Origin: PRO6 sp035565775
Lineage (GTDB): Bacteria; Pseudomonadota; Alphaproteobacteria; Rhizobiales; Xanthobacteraceae
Direction: 5' to 3'
DNA length: 64,000 nt
NCBI GenBank assembly: GCA_035565775.1
Contig: DATMRW010000021.1
Coordinates: forward strand, 806,001 to 870,000
Under the pieces are notes generated by a model. That model was not told where the DNA came from and searched no databases. It saw only the letters and a program-made list of their open reading frames with translations. The translations under genes and the position numbers were made by a program. Below are positions 44,900 to 53,660 of the stretch, piece by piece; the first letter of the stretch is position 1, and every line of letters begins with the position of its first letter.

Positions 44900-46144
44900 T
44901 CAGTGCGAAAGGCGCGTTCGCAGGCCGAGCAGCCCGATCAGCGTCAGCGTGGCGAACGTCGCGCCGGCGAGGAACGTGCCTCTCGGGCCGATCACGTCCC
45001 AAAGGCCGCCGGCGATCACGCTCGCCGCCAGCAATGTGACTCCGGTAACGAGATTGAACATTCCGAACGCGGTGCCACGCAGTTCTGCGGGGGCGGCATC
45101 CGCGACGAGGGCGGAGAGCAAGCCCTGGCTAAAGCCCATGTGAAGGCCCCAGAGCACGACCCCGATGCCGACGCCCAGGAGCCCGGGCGAAAAAGCCAGG
45201 ACGAGATCAGCTGCAATCAGCATCAGCAGGCTGACGATCAGAAGGACCGGCCGGTCCATCCGATCGGCAAGGATTCCGGCGGGATAGGCCGACAAAGCAT
45301 AGACGACGTTCATGACGACCAGCACCGCCGGCACCAGCGTCAGCGGCAGGCCGATCGCCTGGGCCTTGAGCAGCAAAAACGCCTCGCTGAAGCGCGCCAG
45401 CGTGAAGACGGCCGCGACCACCACCAGCCACCAGTAGGTCGCGCCGAGACGCCGAAGCTCGTTCAGGCTCAGCGGCATCTGCACGCGGCGCAGATCTGCC
45501 GGGCGATCCGGCTCGCGAACAACGAAGGCGATCAATGCGAAGGAAAGAAACGCCGGCAGCACGGCGACCCAGAACACCACGTGGAAGCGATCCGCGGTCA
45601 GCCACATCAGGCCGATGGCGATCAGCGGACCAAGGAAGGCGCCGGTCGTGTCGAGCGACTGCCGCAAACCGAAGCTGGCGCCGCGAAGATCGGGCGGGCT
45701 GATGTCGGCCACCAGCGCGTCGCGGGGCGCGCCGCGAATACCCTTGCCGACGCGATCTATGAAACGGGCCGCCACCAGCCATTCGACCGTGGAAGCGAGC
45801 GGGAAGATCGGCTTCGTCAGCGCGGCGAGGCCATAGCCGAAGGCCGCAAGCCACTTTCGCTTGCCGAGCCAATCGCTGAGCGCACCCGAGAACACCTTGG
45901 TGACGGATGCCGTCGCCTCGGCAATGCCTTCGATGACGCCGACCGTCAGGGCGGAGGTTCCGAGCACTGTCACCATGTAGACCGGCAGCAGCGCGTGAAT
46001 CATCTCGGAGGAGATGTCCATGAGCATCGAGACGAAGCCCAGCGTCCACACCGCGGCCGGGACATCGCGCCAATGCGAGCCGCGGTCGGCCGCGCCGCTC
46101 GCCGCCGCCGCACGCTCCGCTTGAGTGTCAGAAGCTCTCGCCAT
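44900..46144 (-). CDS. MFS transporter
   Basis: Major facilitator protein of 414 residues with twelve predicted helices. The loop 2-3 motif appears as GALSDWLGKRKW (MFS motif A variant), with a second copy in the other half as AGILADRMDRP. AARFIDRVGKGIRGAPRDALVAD marks it as a member of the group with conserved GxxRGxPRDA, seen in many soil bacteria. The substrate is unknown. The ATG at 46144 is chosen over an upstream frame extension rich in arginine. Confidence 0.86.
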   Translation of the reverse strand: MARASDTQAERAAAASGAADRGSHWRDVPAAVWTLGFVSMLMDISSEMIHALLPVYMVTVLGTSALTVGVIEGIAEATASVTKVFSGALSDWLGKRKWLAAFGYGLAALTKPIFPLASTVEWLVAARFIDRVGKGIRGAPRDALVADISPPDLRGASFGLRQSLDTTGAFLGPLIAIGLMWLTADRFHVVFWVAVLPAFLSFALIAFVVREPDRPADLRRVQMPLSLNELRRLGATYWWLVVVAAVFTLARFSEAFLLLKAQAIGLPLTLVPAVLVVMNVVYALSAYPAGILADRMDRPVLLIVSLLMLIAADLVLAFSPGLLGVGIGVVLWGLHMGFSQGLLSALVADAAPAELRGTAFGMFNLVTGVTLLAASVIAGGLWDVIGPRGTFLAGATFATLTLIGLLGLRTRLSH

Positions 46145-46395
46145 GTGGCCCGAACGCCTGTCCCGCGCAGCCGGTCTCCGGGAAGCCGCACAAACCGCGA
46201 TCCTCACGCGCTTGTGACGCAATAATCAAGTCGCCTTGAAACAATTCATCCTGCTGCGCCGTCTATGAAATGTGCCTTTTCGGCCTCCCGACCACCCGCT
46301 CCCGGGCGTAGAAGCCTTGCTCAAACCGCTCCGCCTGAAAGAGGTCGAGAAGACCCCGGCAGCCAGTTGCTGCTATCTATTGAAGGAGAAGTGTG

Positions 46396-46767
46396 ATGTT
46401 CAGATGGCGACATGAGTCGGTCCTCGACCTCTATGTCATTGCGCTGGCGGCATTCCTCTTCGGGACGCCATGGCTGTTCAGCTACACGAACGAGAATGCC
46501 AGGCTCGATGTATGGGCGAGCAGCGGCCTGATCATCGCGATCGCCCTAGCGACTTTCATTGCCTTCTTCACCTGGGAAGAGTGGCTGAACGTGTTGCTCG
46601 GGATCTGGCTGATCGTCTCGCCCTGGGTGCTCGGGTTCACGCATACGCGCGCGATGCACTACAGCATCGGAATCGGGATCGCCGTCATCCTGCTTGCGAC
46701 ATTGGAGATCGTGCTGCTGGACGACAAAGAGCCCAAAAGCTCGGCACCGTCGCCGCCGGTCGCCTGA
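46396..46767 (+). CDS. SPW-repeat membrane protein
   Basis: Small inner-membrane protein of 123 residues with four hydrophobic helices arranged as two SPW repeats: FLFGTPWLFSYT near residue 20 and LIVSPWVLGFTHT near residue 76. SPW proteins are of unknown function; many are stress-induced. A strong AAGGAGAAG ribosome site precedes the ATG at 46396. It lies alone, divergent from the MFS gene. Confidence 0.85.
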   Translation: MFRWRHESVLDLYVIALAAFLFGTPWLFSYTNENARLDVWASSGLIIAIALATFIAFFTWEEWLNVLLGIWLIVSPWVLGFTHTRAMHYSIGIGIAVILLATLEIVLLDDKEPKSSAPSPPVA

Positions 46768-46906
46768 TCACGCGGCAGCGTCCAATGCTTGACGGGGGTT
46801 AGCAACCGCGTCGGGGCGCCGCCCGTGCAGCGTCGGGAGCCAAACCGCCTTCCGGCGAAGGCCTGAGCTAGAATTCACAGGATAATATTTGCCAAGATCT
46901 GTTGGC

Positions 46907-46981
46907 TGGAGCGGGCGATGAGAATCGAACTCACGACATACAGCTTGGGAAGCTGTCGTTCTACCACTGAACTACGCCCGC
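46907..46981 (-). tRNA. tRNA-Gly (anticodon CCC), CCA encoded
   Basis: Read on the minus strand, the acceptor stem is GCGGGCG (46981-46975) with CGCCCGC (46917-46911). The D arm is GTTC-AGTGGTA-GAAC, the anticodon loop TTCCCAA (anticodon CCC) is closed by an ACAGC/GCTGT stem, and the T arm is GTGAG-TTCGATT-CTCAT. A discriminator T and encoded CCA (46909-46907) follow. All arms pair as expected. It reads GGG codons. Confidence 0.95.
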
Positions 46982-47189
46982 GTACGTCCTCTCCATACTA
47001 TGACCGGGGGCGCTCTGGCTAGATCGCGCCAGCGAAAATTAACGCCAACACCCTCCCGATGCCCTGCTATGCCTGCGACACCGGCCCCCGCTTGCGGTCG
47101 GCCGCGCCGTCATTTCATAATTGGCCGCTTATTCGGCAACAGGCCCCTCTCCTCTGGCGCAGCGCCCGGGGCGGTTCCAAGGCCCCACC

Positions 47190-49109
47190 ATGCAGGCATC
47201 GATGTCGCCAGACTGTTTAGCGCCGCAAGCTCGCCGTCGGCAGCCGGCAACCGGCAACCGGCCGTTCCGGCGCAGCCTTGCACCCTGGCTGGCGGCAACC
47301 ATTGCTGGAACGGGCACCGCGGAGGCCAGCCAGCTCACCGAGCTCGCCGACGCGATCGCCTCGTCCGGCCCTATTGGCCTCGCTCTCACGCTGCTGACCG
47401 GGGCGGTGATCGGCTCCGCCGTTGCCGGCCTGCTGATGCGCCGCAAGGTGCGGCCGCTCGCCGACGACGCCACGCGCGAGGCGGCGCTGCGCGTGCTCGC
47501 CGAGCAGCGCCATGCCGCCGCCCAGCAGGACTATCAGAAGCTGTTCGAGAGCTCGATCGATGGCATCTATGTCACGACTCCCGCCGGCGAACTGCTCAAC
47601 GCCAATCCCGCGCTGGCGCGGATGCTGAACTACGAATCGCCGCAGCAACTGATCGACGCCATCGCCTCCGACATTGCGGGCAAGGTCTATGTCGATCCGG
47701 CGGCCCGCGACACCTATCTCGAGCTCATGGAGCGCGACGGCATGGTGCGCGAATACGTGTATCAGGCGCGCGCCCGCGATGGCGCGATCCTGTGGCTGTC
47801 GGACAGCGCCACCGCGATCCGCAACGCCAGCGGCCAGATCATCCGCTTCGAGGGCACGATCCGCGACATCACCGAGCAGGTCCGCACCCAGACCACGCTC
47901 GACGACACCCGCCGCCACCTCCAGCAGGTGATCGACAGCGTGCCGGCGATGATCAACGTCAAGGACACCAGCCTGCGCTACGTGCTGATGAACCGCTACA
48001 TGGCCGGCATCCTCGGCATCTCGCCCGAGGATGCGCCCGGTCACACCACCTCCGAGCTGATGTCGCGTTACGGCTCGGCGAAATCGAATGCCAGCGACCG
48101 CGAGGTGTTGAGCACCGGCAAGAGCCTTGGCTTCTATGAGGAGGAATATCTCGATTCGACCGGGACGATGCGGCACTGGATGGTCAACAAGGTGCCGCTT
48201 TGCGGGCCGAGCGGCGATGTCCAGTCGATCGTAACCGTTGCCCTCGACATCGGCGAACGCAAGCGCACCGAACTCGAGATGCGCGAGGCGAAGGATGCCG
48301 CCGAGGCCGCGCTCAAAAACCTGCGCGAGACGCAAGAGTCCCTGATCGAGACCGAAAAGCTCGCCGCGCTCGGCCGGCTCGTCGCCGGCGTCGCCCACGA
48401 GATCAACAATCCGGTCGGCATCGGGCTCACCGTGGCATCCTCACTGGAGCGGCGCTGCACGCAGTTCGCGGCCGAGGTGGCCAAGGGCGAATTGCGCCGC
48501 TCGCATCTCAACGAGTTCATCGCCGCCAATCGCGATGCGTCCGCCCAGCTCGTCGCCAATCTCAACCGCGCGGCCGAACTCATTCAGTCATTCAAGCAGG
48601 TCGCGGTCGATCGCAACTTTTCCCATCGCCGCTCCTTCGAGATCGACGATCTCACCGAGCAGCTGATCACCAGCCTTCGCCCCGGATCGCGCAAGAGCAA
48701 CCTCACCCTTCGCGTCGAGTGCGAGCCGGGGCTCAAGATGAACAGCTATCCCGGCTCCTATGGCCAGGTGCTGACCAACCTGTTCCTCAACAGCGTGGTG
48801 CACGCCTTTCCGAGCGGCGCACCGGGACGCATCGACATCACCGTGCGCGCCCATGGCGAGGACGAGATCGAACTGCTGTTCGCCGACGACGGCTGCGGCA
48901 TGACGATGGACGTCCGCCGCCATGCCTTCGACCCGTTCTTCACGACGCGGCGCGACCACGGCGGCTCCGGCCTTGGCCTGCACATCGTTCATTCGATCGT
49001 CACCAACCGCCTCGGCGGCCGGATCAATCTCGAATCCGAGGAAGGCAAGGGCACGCGCATCCAGATCATTTTGCCGCGTGTCGCGCCGCTCGAGCTCGCT
49101 GCCGAATAA
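47190..49109 (+). CDS. PAS-domain sensor histidine kinase
   Basis: Membrane-linked sensor kinase of about 639 residues. One hydrophobic segment (about 60-84) is followed by two PAS domains (about 107-225 and 240-360, each ending in a DI-x3-R PAC-type motif) and a short coiled coil. The H-box GVAHEINNPVG carries phospho-acceptor His403. The ATPase domain has the N-box LTNLFLNSVVHAF, G1 DDGCGM and G2 GGSGLGL. No response regulator is next to it, so it is an orphan kinase. The start is uncertain (47190 or 47202). Confidence 0.88.
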   Translation: MQASMSPDCLAPQARRRQPATGNRPFRRSLAPWLAATIAGTGTAEASQLTELADAIASSGPIGLALTLLTGAVIGSAVAGLLMRRKVRPLADDATREAALRVLAEQRHAAAQQDYQKLFESSIDGIYVTTPAGELLNANPALARMLNYESPQQLIDAIASDIAGKVYVDPAARDTYLELMERDGMVREYVYQARARDGAILWLSDSATAIRNASGQIIRFEGTIRDITEQVRTQTTLDDTRRHLQQVIDSVPAMINVKDTSLRYVLMNRYMAGILGISPEDAPGHTTSELMSRYGSAKSNASDREVLSTGKSLGFYEEEYLDSTGTMRHWMVNKVPLCGPSGDVQSIVTVALDIGERKRTELEMREAKDAAEAALKNLRETQESLIETEKLAALGRLVAGVAHEINNPVGIGLTVASSLERRCTQFAAEVAKGELRRSHLNEFIAANRDASAQLVANLNRAAELIQSFKQVAVDRNFSHRRSFEIDDLTEQLITSLRPGSRKSNLTLRVECEPGLKMNSYPGSYGQVLTNLFLNSVVHAFPSGAPGRIDITVRAHGEDEIELLFADDGCGMTMDVRRHAFDPFFTTRRDHGGSGLGLHIVHSIVTNRLGGRINLESEEGKGTRIQIILPRVAPLELAAE

Positions 49110-49127
49110 CCCGCGGCCGCCCGGGCG

Positions 49128-50186
49128 CTAGTCGCGCGCCAGCACCAGCCGCCCGCGCACCGCGCCGGACCGCAGCCGCTCCAGCGCCGCATTGGCCTGC
49201 TCGAGCGGCACCGTCTCGACCGGCATCGGAGCGACCTTGCCGGCCTTGACCAGCGCAATCAGCTCCTGCAGTTCGCCGAGGTTGCCGACATACGAGCCGC
49301 GCAGGGTGATCGCCCGCAGCACCAGAGACGGCAGCGGGATTGTGATGTCGCCGCCGAACAGGCCGACCGCGATATAGATGCCGCCCTTGCGAATCGCCGC
49401 GATGGCAAATTCCGCCGTCGCCGAAGCACCGACGAAGTCGACGACGGCGCCGAGCCCGCCGGTTTTCTCCTGCAGCGTGGCAAGCGCACCGCTGTCGCGC
49501 GGATCGACCACAAGCGCCGCGCCGGAATTTTGGGCAAGGTCACGCTTGGCCGGATCGATATCCGCCACCGCGATGTTGCGAAAGCCGAGCGCCTTGGCGA
49601 CCCGAAGGCCGCTGAGGCCGACGCCGCCGACGCCGACGATCATCAGCCAGTCGCGCTCGCGGTCGATCTCCGCCTTGTTGAGCGCGCTATAGGCAGTGAG
49701 GCCGGAACAGGCATAGGTCGCCGCCAAGGTCGGGTCGATGCCGGTGACGTCGACGAGATAGCGCGGATGCGGCACCACACATTTTTCGGCATAGCCGCCG
49801 GGCTTGTAGACGCCGAGCGAGGCCGGCTTGGCGCAATAGTTCTCCCGCCCCTGCCGGCAGTTCTCGCACACGCCGCAGCCGAGCCAAGGATAGACCAAAA
49901 AGGTCTTGCCGATCTGATCATCGCCAATCGGCGCGTCCGGCCCCTTTGCAACCAGCCGCCCCAACACCTCATGCCCGAGCACCACCGGCACGGAGACACC
50001 GCGATCGGCAAGGCTGAGGCGCTTGCCGCCGCCAAGATCGTAATAGCCGTCCTGAATATGCAGATCGCTATGGCAAACGCCGCAGCGGGTCACCTCGACG
50101 ACAACCTCGGTGCCCTTCGGCTCCGGCTCCGGGGTGTCGATCGCGCTGAGGGGTTCGCAGAACATTTTGACGGCATAGGCGCGCAT
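49128..50186 (-). CDS. Zinc-dependent alcohol dehydrogenase
   Basis: Zinc MDR of 352 residues. Catalytic ligands are in RCGVCHSDLH and GHEVLG; the structural zinc lobe is GCGVCENCRQGRENYC. The Rossmann motif is VGVGGVGLSG. The loop with GYYDLGGGKRLSL between them resembles AdhP-type enzymes and some alicyclic-alcohol dehydrogenases. It faces the HxlR regulator gene across a 222-base divergent region and may be its target. The substrate is not evident. Confidence 0.88.
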   Translation of the reverse strand: MRAYAVKMFCEPLSAIDTPEPEPKGTEVVVEVTRCGVCHSDLHIQDGYYDLGGGKRLSLADRGVSVPVVLGHEVLGRLVAKGPDAPIGDDQIGKTFLVYPWLGCGVCENCRQGRENYCAKPASLGVYKPGGYAEKCVVPHPRYLVDVTGIDPTLAATYACSGLTAYSALNKAEIDRERDWLMIVGVGGVGLSGLRVAKALGFRNIAVADIDPAKRDLAQNSGAALVVDPRDSGALATLQEKTGGLGAVVDFVGASATAEFAIAAIRKGGIYIAVGLFGGDITIPLPSLVLRAITLRGSYVGNLGELQELIALVKAGKVAPMPVETVPLEQANAALERLRSGAVRGRLVLARD

Positions 50187-50383
50187 CCTTGTCTCTCCCT
50201 TGATGGCTCGTCCTCGCCGCGGCGAGCCGGCCTTTTGTTGTTTTGGGGCGGATGGGGGTGTGCATTTGCGGACCCCATTCCGGCTTTTTTTCGACTCTGC
50301 CCCAAAGACCCCGGTTTGTCTCCCACTATCCCGGTCGCCTCAGCCGGCCTCATCCCTCCTCGCGCCGAATTGACTTGCATGAT

Positions 50384-50400
50384 GATAGTCACGTGCTATC
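50384..50400. promoter_or_regulatory. Candidate HxlR operator
   Basis: Inverted repeat GATAG-TCACGTG-CTATC, ending eight bases before the HxlR start codon. A second overlapping repeat, TGACT (50371-50375) and AGTCA (50387-50391), lies beside it. HxlR proteins bind paired inverted repeats near their own promoters, so this fits autoregulation and possibly control of the divergent ADH gene. Confidence 0.45.
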
Positions 50401-50408
50401 GTCCCTTG

Positions 50409-50843
50409 ATGCAGCGCAAAAGCTTCAGCGAGATGAGATGCCCGATCGCGCGCGGCCTCGAGCACGTCGGCGAGTGGTGGAGCATGCTGATCCTGCGCGA
50501 CGCCTTCCGGGGCATGACCCGGTTCGACCAGTTTCAGAAAAGCCTCGACATTGCGCCCAACATGCTGACGCGCCGCCTCAACAGGCTGGTCGAGTCCGGC
50601 ATTCTGGAGCGGCGCCCCTACAGCGAGCGTCCCCTGCGCCACGAATATCTTCTCACCCCGCGTGGCCGCGATTTCCAGCCGGTGCTGACCGAGCTTCTCA
50701 AATGGGGTAGGACCCATTTCCCGGCCGAGCCCCTGCCCGCCACAACAACCGACCGCAAACCGGGCGGGCCACCGAAAGAGAATTCCAAAACCGCAAACGC
50801 CTCACCGGGCAAAGATCAACGCAAATCAAGAACAAGGATCTGA
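50409..50843 (+). CDS. HxlR-family transcriptional regulator
   Basis: Winged-helix regulator of 144 residues. The HxlR signature is plain: CPIARGLEHVGEWWSMLILRDAF, FDQFQKSLDIAPNMLTRRLNRLVESGIL and RHEYLLTPRGRDFQPVL. Cys19, before the first helix, is the redox- or electrophile-sensing position in several HxlR proteins (known for the family, not shown here). A basic, proline-rich tail follows residue 108. It is two bases upstream of the PanE-like gene and heads a three-gene operon with a MATE pump. Confidence 0.92.
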   Translation: MQRKSFSEMRCPIARGLEHVGEWWSMLILRDAFRGMTRFDQFQKSLDIAPNMLTRRLNRLVESGILERRPYSERPLRHEYLLTPRGRDFQPVLTELLKWGRTHFPAEPLPATTTDRKPGGPPKENSKTANASPGKDQRKSRTRI

Positions 50844-50845
50844 GG

Positions 50846-51793
50846 ATGCGCACTCTCATCGTGGGCGCCGGCGCTGTCGGCGGATATTTTGGCGGCCGTC
50901 TGCTGCAGGCCGGGCGCGACGTCACGTTTCTCGTCAGGGAGCGGCGCGCCGAAGAGTTGAAGCGCGACGGCCTGATCATCAAAAGCCCGCTTGGCGATGT
51001 CGCCATCCTCAATCCGCCGACTGTGACGGCCGGCGCGATCTCCGCACCGTTCGACCTGATCCTGTTGAGCTGCAAGGCCTACGACCTCGACAGCGCGATC
51101 GCGGCATTTGCGCCGGCGGTCGGGCCGCAGACGATGATCCTTCCGGTGATCAACGGGCTGCGCCACCTCGACGTTCTGGCCGAGCGCTTCGGCGAGGATC
51201 GCGTCCTTGGCGGCCACTGCATCATCGCCGCCACCCTCGATGCGCAGCGTGCGATCGTCCACCTCAACGACAGCCACATCCTGACCTTCGGCGAACGCGC
51301 GGGCGGATCGTCCGAGCGGATCAGCAAGCTTGCAGCGGAGCTTGGCGGCGCCGGTTTCGACGCCAATGCCAGCGCCGAGATTTTGCAGGAGATGTGGGAG
51401 AAATGGGTGATGCTGGCCTCGCTCGCCTCATCCACCACCCTGATGCGGGGCAGCGTCGGCGCGATCCTCAGCGCGCCGCGCGGCAGCGAGATCATCAACG
51501 GGCTGCGCGACGAATGCATCGCGATCGCCGCCGTCAATGGCCATGCCCCGCGCGCCGCCGCCCTGCAGCGCATGACCGCAATACTCAGCACGCCCAATTC
51601 GCCGATGACCGCATCGATGTTTCGCGATATCGAAAACGGCGCGCCGATCGAGGCCGATCACGTCATCGGCGACCTGATCGCCCGGCGCGGCAATGGCAAG
51701 GCAGATCGCGCCCAATTGGGATTGCTCGATGTCGCCTATGCGCACTTGAAAACCTACGAGCATCGCCAGCACATGCAGAACAGCCGTCCATGA
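50846..51793 (+). CDS. Ketopantoate reductase family protein (PanE-like)
   Basis: NADPH-dependent reductase of 315 residues in the ketopantoate/apbA family. The N-terminal motif is GAGAVGGYFGGRL (about 7-19). The conserved lysine is in LLSCKAYD, and the C-terminal domain contains EKWVMLASLAS and EADHVIGDLIARRGNG, matching the substrate-binding lysine/serine region. It could make pantoate, but its place between an HxlR regulator and a MATE pump suggests a detoxification or accessory role. Its stop overlaps the MATE start by four bases. Confidence 0.87.
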   Translation: MRTLIVGAGAVGGYFGGRLLQAGRDVTFLVRERRAEELKRDGLIIKSPLGDVAILNPPTVTAGAISAPFDLILLSCKAYDLDSAIAAFAPAVGPQTMILPVINGLRHLDVLAERFGEDRVLGGHCIIAATLDAQRAIVHLNDSHILTFGERAGGSSERISKLAAELGGAGFDANASAEILQEMWEKWVMLASLASSTTLMRGSVGAILSAPRGSEIINGLRDECIAIAAVNGHAPRAAALQRMTAILSTPNSPMTASMFRDIENGAPIEADHVIGDLIARRGNGKADRAQLGLLDVAYAHLKTYEHRQHMQNSRP

Positions 51794-53172
51794 AGCACGA
51801 TCGCGAAGCCCCGCACGCAGCCGCGATCGAAATGAGCCCGCACACGCTGCGCCTGCTTCAAGGCCCAATCGTGCCGACCCTCATCCGGATGGCGTGGCCC
51901 AATCTTCTGGTGATGCTGGCGCAGGCCTCGACCGGCCTGATCGAAACCTGGTGGGTGTCCCACCTCGGCACCGATGCGCTGACCGGCATGGCCGTGGTGT
52001 TTCCCGGCTTCATGATGATGCAGATGCTATCCGGCGGCGCGATGGGCGGCGGCATCTCGTCGGCGATCGCGCGCGCACTCGGCGGCGGCCGCCGGTCCGA
52101 CGCAGAGGCGCTGGCGCTGCATGCGCTGGTGATCAACGCCGCGCTCGGCATCGTCGCGATGATCCTGTTCCTCACCTTCGGCGCGCCGCTCTATCGCGCG
52201 ATGGGCGCCGAGGGCGCCTCGCTCGATGCGGCGATGACCTATTCCAACATCGTCTTCGCCAGCATCGCGCTCGTCTGGGTGATGAATGCGCTGGCCAGCA
52301 TCATTCGCGGCACCGGCAACATGCTGGTGCCGTCGGTGGCGATCTGCATCAACGTTGTGCTGCTCATTCCGCTGTCGCCGCTGCTCATCTTCGGCCTCGG
52401 CCCGGTGCCAGCGATGGGCGTTGCCGGTGCAGGCATCGCCGTCGTCATTTCGGTCTGCCTCACGGTGCTGATACTCGGCTGGTACATCGCCTCCGGGCGT
52501 TGCCTCGTCCGCTTCCGCCGCGCGCCGCTGCAGAAAAAAATGTTCACCGACATTCTCGGCGTCGGCCTCGTTGCCTCCATCAGCACGTTCCAGACCAGCC
52601 TGACGGTGATCCTGACCACCGCGCTCGTCGGCAGCGCCGGGGGCAGCGACGCCGTCGCCGGATACGGCACTGCGGCGCGGCTCGAATATCTTCTGATCCC
52701 GATCACCTTCGGCATCGGCGCGCCGCTCGTCGCGCTGGTCGGCACCAATATCGGCGCGGGACAGCAGCAGCGCGCCCTGAGGATCGCGATCACCGGCGGC
52801 GCGCTCGCCTTCATCGTCACCGCAGCGATCGGCATCGCCGCCGCGATCTGGCCGCTCGCCTGGCTCACGCTGTTCGGCCACGACCCGAAGATGCTGGAAA
52901 CCGGCACGAGCTATCTGCAGGTGGTCGGGCCGACCTACGGCTTCTTCGGCCTCGGCCTTGCGCTCTACTTCGCCTCGCAGGGAGCCGGCAAGCTGCTCTG
53001 GCCGCTTTGCGCCGGGCTGATCCGCATGGTGATCGCGGTGGTGGGCGGCTGGTGCGTGCTTAAGCTCACCGGCAGCATGTTCTGGATGTTTTCCGCGCTG
53101 GCAGTGGCGCTGTTCGTCTATGGCTGCGTCATGACAACCGCAATCGTTTCCGGGGTCTGGTTCCGCAAATGA
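51790..53172 (+). CDS. MATE family efflux transporter
   Basis: NorM-type MATE pump of 460 residues with twelve hydrophobic helices. The first helix region begins LIRMAWPNLLVMLAQASTGLIETWWVSHLGTDAL, where the proline and the VSxLG segment are family marks; the second half starts GVGLVASISTFQTSLTVI. The ATG at 51790 overlaps the PanE-like stop (ATGA), so the pair is translationally coupled. Regulation by the HxlR gene at the head of the operon is likely. Confidence 0.91.
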   Translation: MKHDREAPHAAAIEMSPHTLRLLQGPIVPTLIRMAWPNLLVMLAQASTGLIETWWVSHLGTDALTGMAVVFPGFMMMQMLSGGAMGGGISSAIARALGGGRRSDAEALALHALVINAALGIVAMILFLTFGAPLYRAMGAEGASLDAAMTYSNIVFASIALVWVMNALASIIRGTGNMLVPSVAICINVVLLIPLSPLLIFGLGPVPAMGVAGAGIAVVISVCLTVLILGWYIASGRCLVRFRRAPLQKKMFTDILGVGLVASISTFQTSLTVILTTALVGSAGGSDAVAGYGTAARLEYLLIPITFGIGAPLVALVGTNIGAGQQQRALRIAITGGALAFIVTAAIGIAAAIWPLAWLTLFGHDPKMLETGTSYLQVVGPTYGFFGLGLALYFASQGAGKLLWPLCAGLIRMVIAVVGGWCVLKLTGSMFWMFSALAVALFVYGCVMTTAIVSGVWFRK

Positions 53173-53188
53173 TCGCGCGCCGGAAACC

Positions 53189-53650
53189 TCAGCGCGGCAC
53201 CACGGCAGTCGCCTCGATCTCCAGCCGCGCATCGATCTCGACAAGCCGCACCACCTGCACCAGCGCCATCGCCGGGTAGTTCGCGCCGAACACCTCGCGA
53301 TAGGCTCGCCCGATCGATTTCAGGTTGTCGAGATACTCGTTCATATCGACAACATACCAGGTGAGGCGCACGAGATGCTCCGGCCCCGCGCCGCCCTCCT
53401 TGAGGATGGCGGCGATGTTGCGCAGCGTCTGCTGCACCTGCTCGGCGAAGGTTTTGGGAAAGCGGCCTTCGGCGTCCCAGCCGACGACGCCGCCGGTGAC
53501 GACGATCCGCCCATCCGCCTCCATACCGTTGGCATAGCCCTTCGGCACCGGCCAGCCTTCCGGCAGCAGCACCCGCGGGCGCCCCAAGGGGCGCTGCGAT
53601 GGCTCATCGGGCTGACGCGGGGCAACGCTGGCCATCGTCGTCTCACTCAC
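53189..53650 (-). CDS. RidA family protein (enamine/imine deaminase)
   Basis: Member of the RidA/YjgF family, 153 residues, with an N-terminal extension of about 35 residues before the core. The core contains GVVGWDAEGRFPKTFAEQVQQTLRNI, VRLTWYVVDMNEY and ALVQVVRLVEIDARLEIEATAV, where the arginine/glutamate pair belongs to the imine-binding site. RidA proteins hydrolyse reactive enamines and imines. It directly follows the CoA ligase gene; a GTG start at 53650 has AGGAGA upstream. Its role may be to deaminate an amino-aromatic ring product (inference). Confidence 0.9.
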   Translation of the reverse strand: MSETTMASVAPRQPDEPSQRPLGRPRVLLPEGWPVPKGYANGMEADGRIVVTGGVVGWDAEGRFPKTFAEQVQQTLRNIAAILKEGGAGPEHLVRLTWYVVDMNEYLDNLKSIGRAYREVFGANYPAMALVQVVRLVEIDARLEIEATAVVPR

Positions 53651-53660
53651 CGCATTCTCC

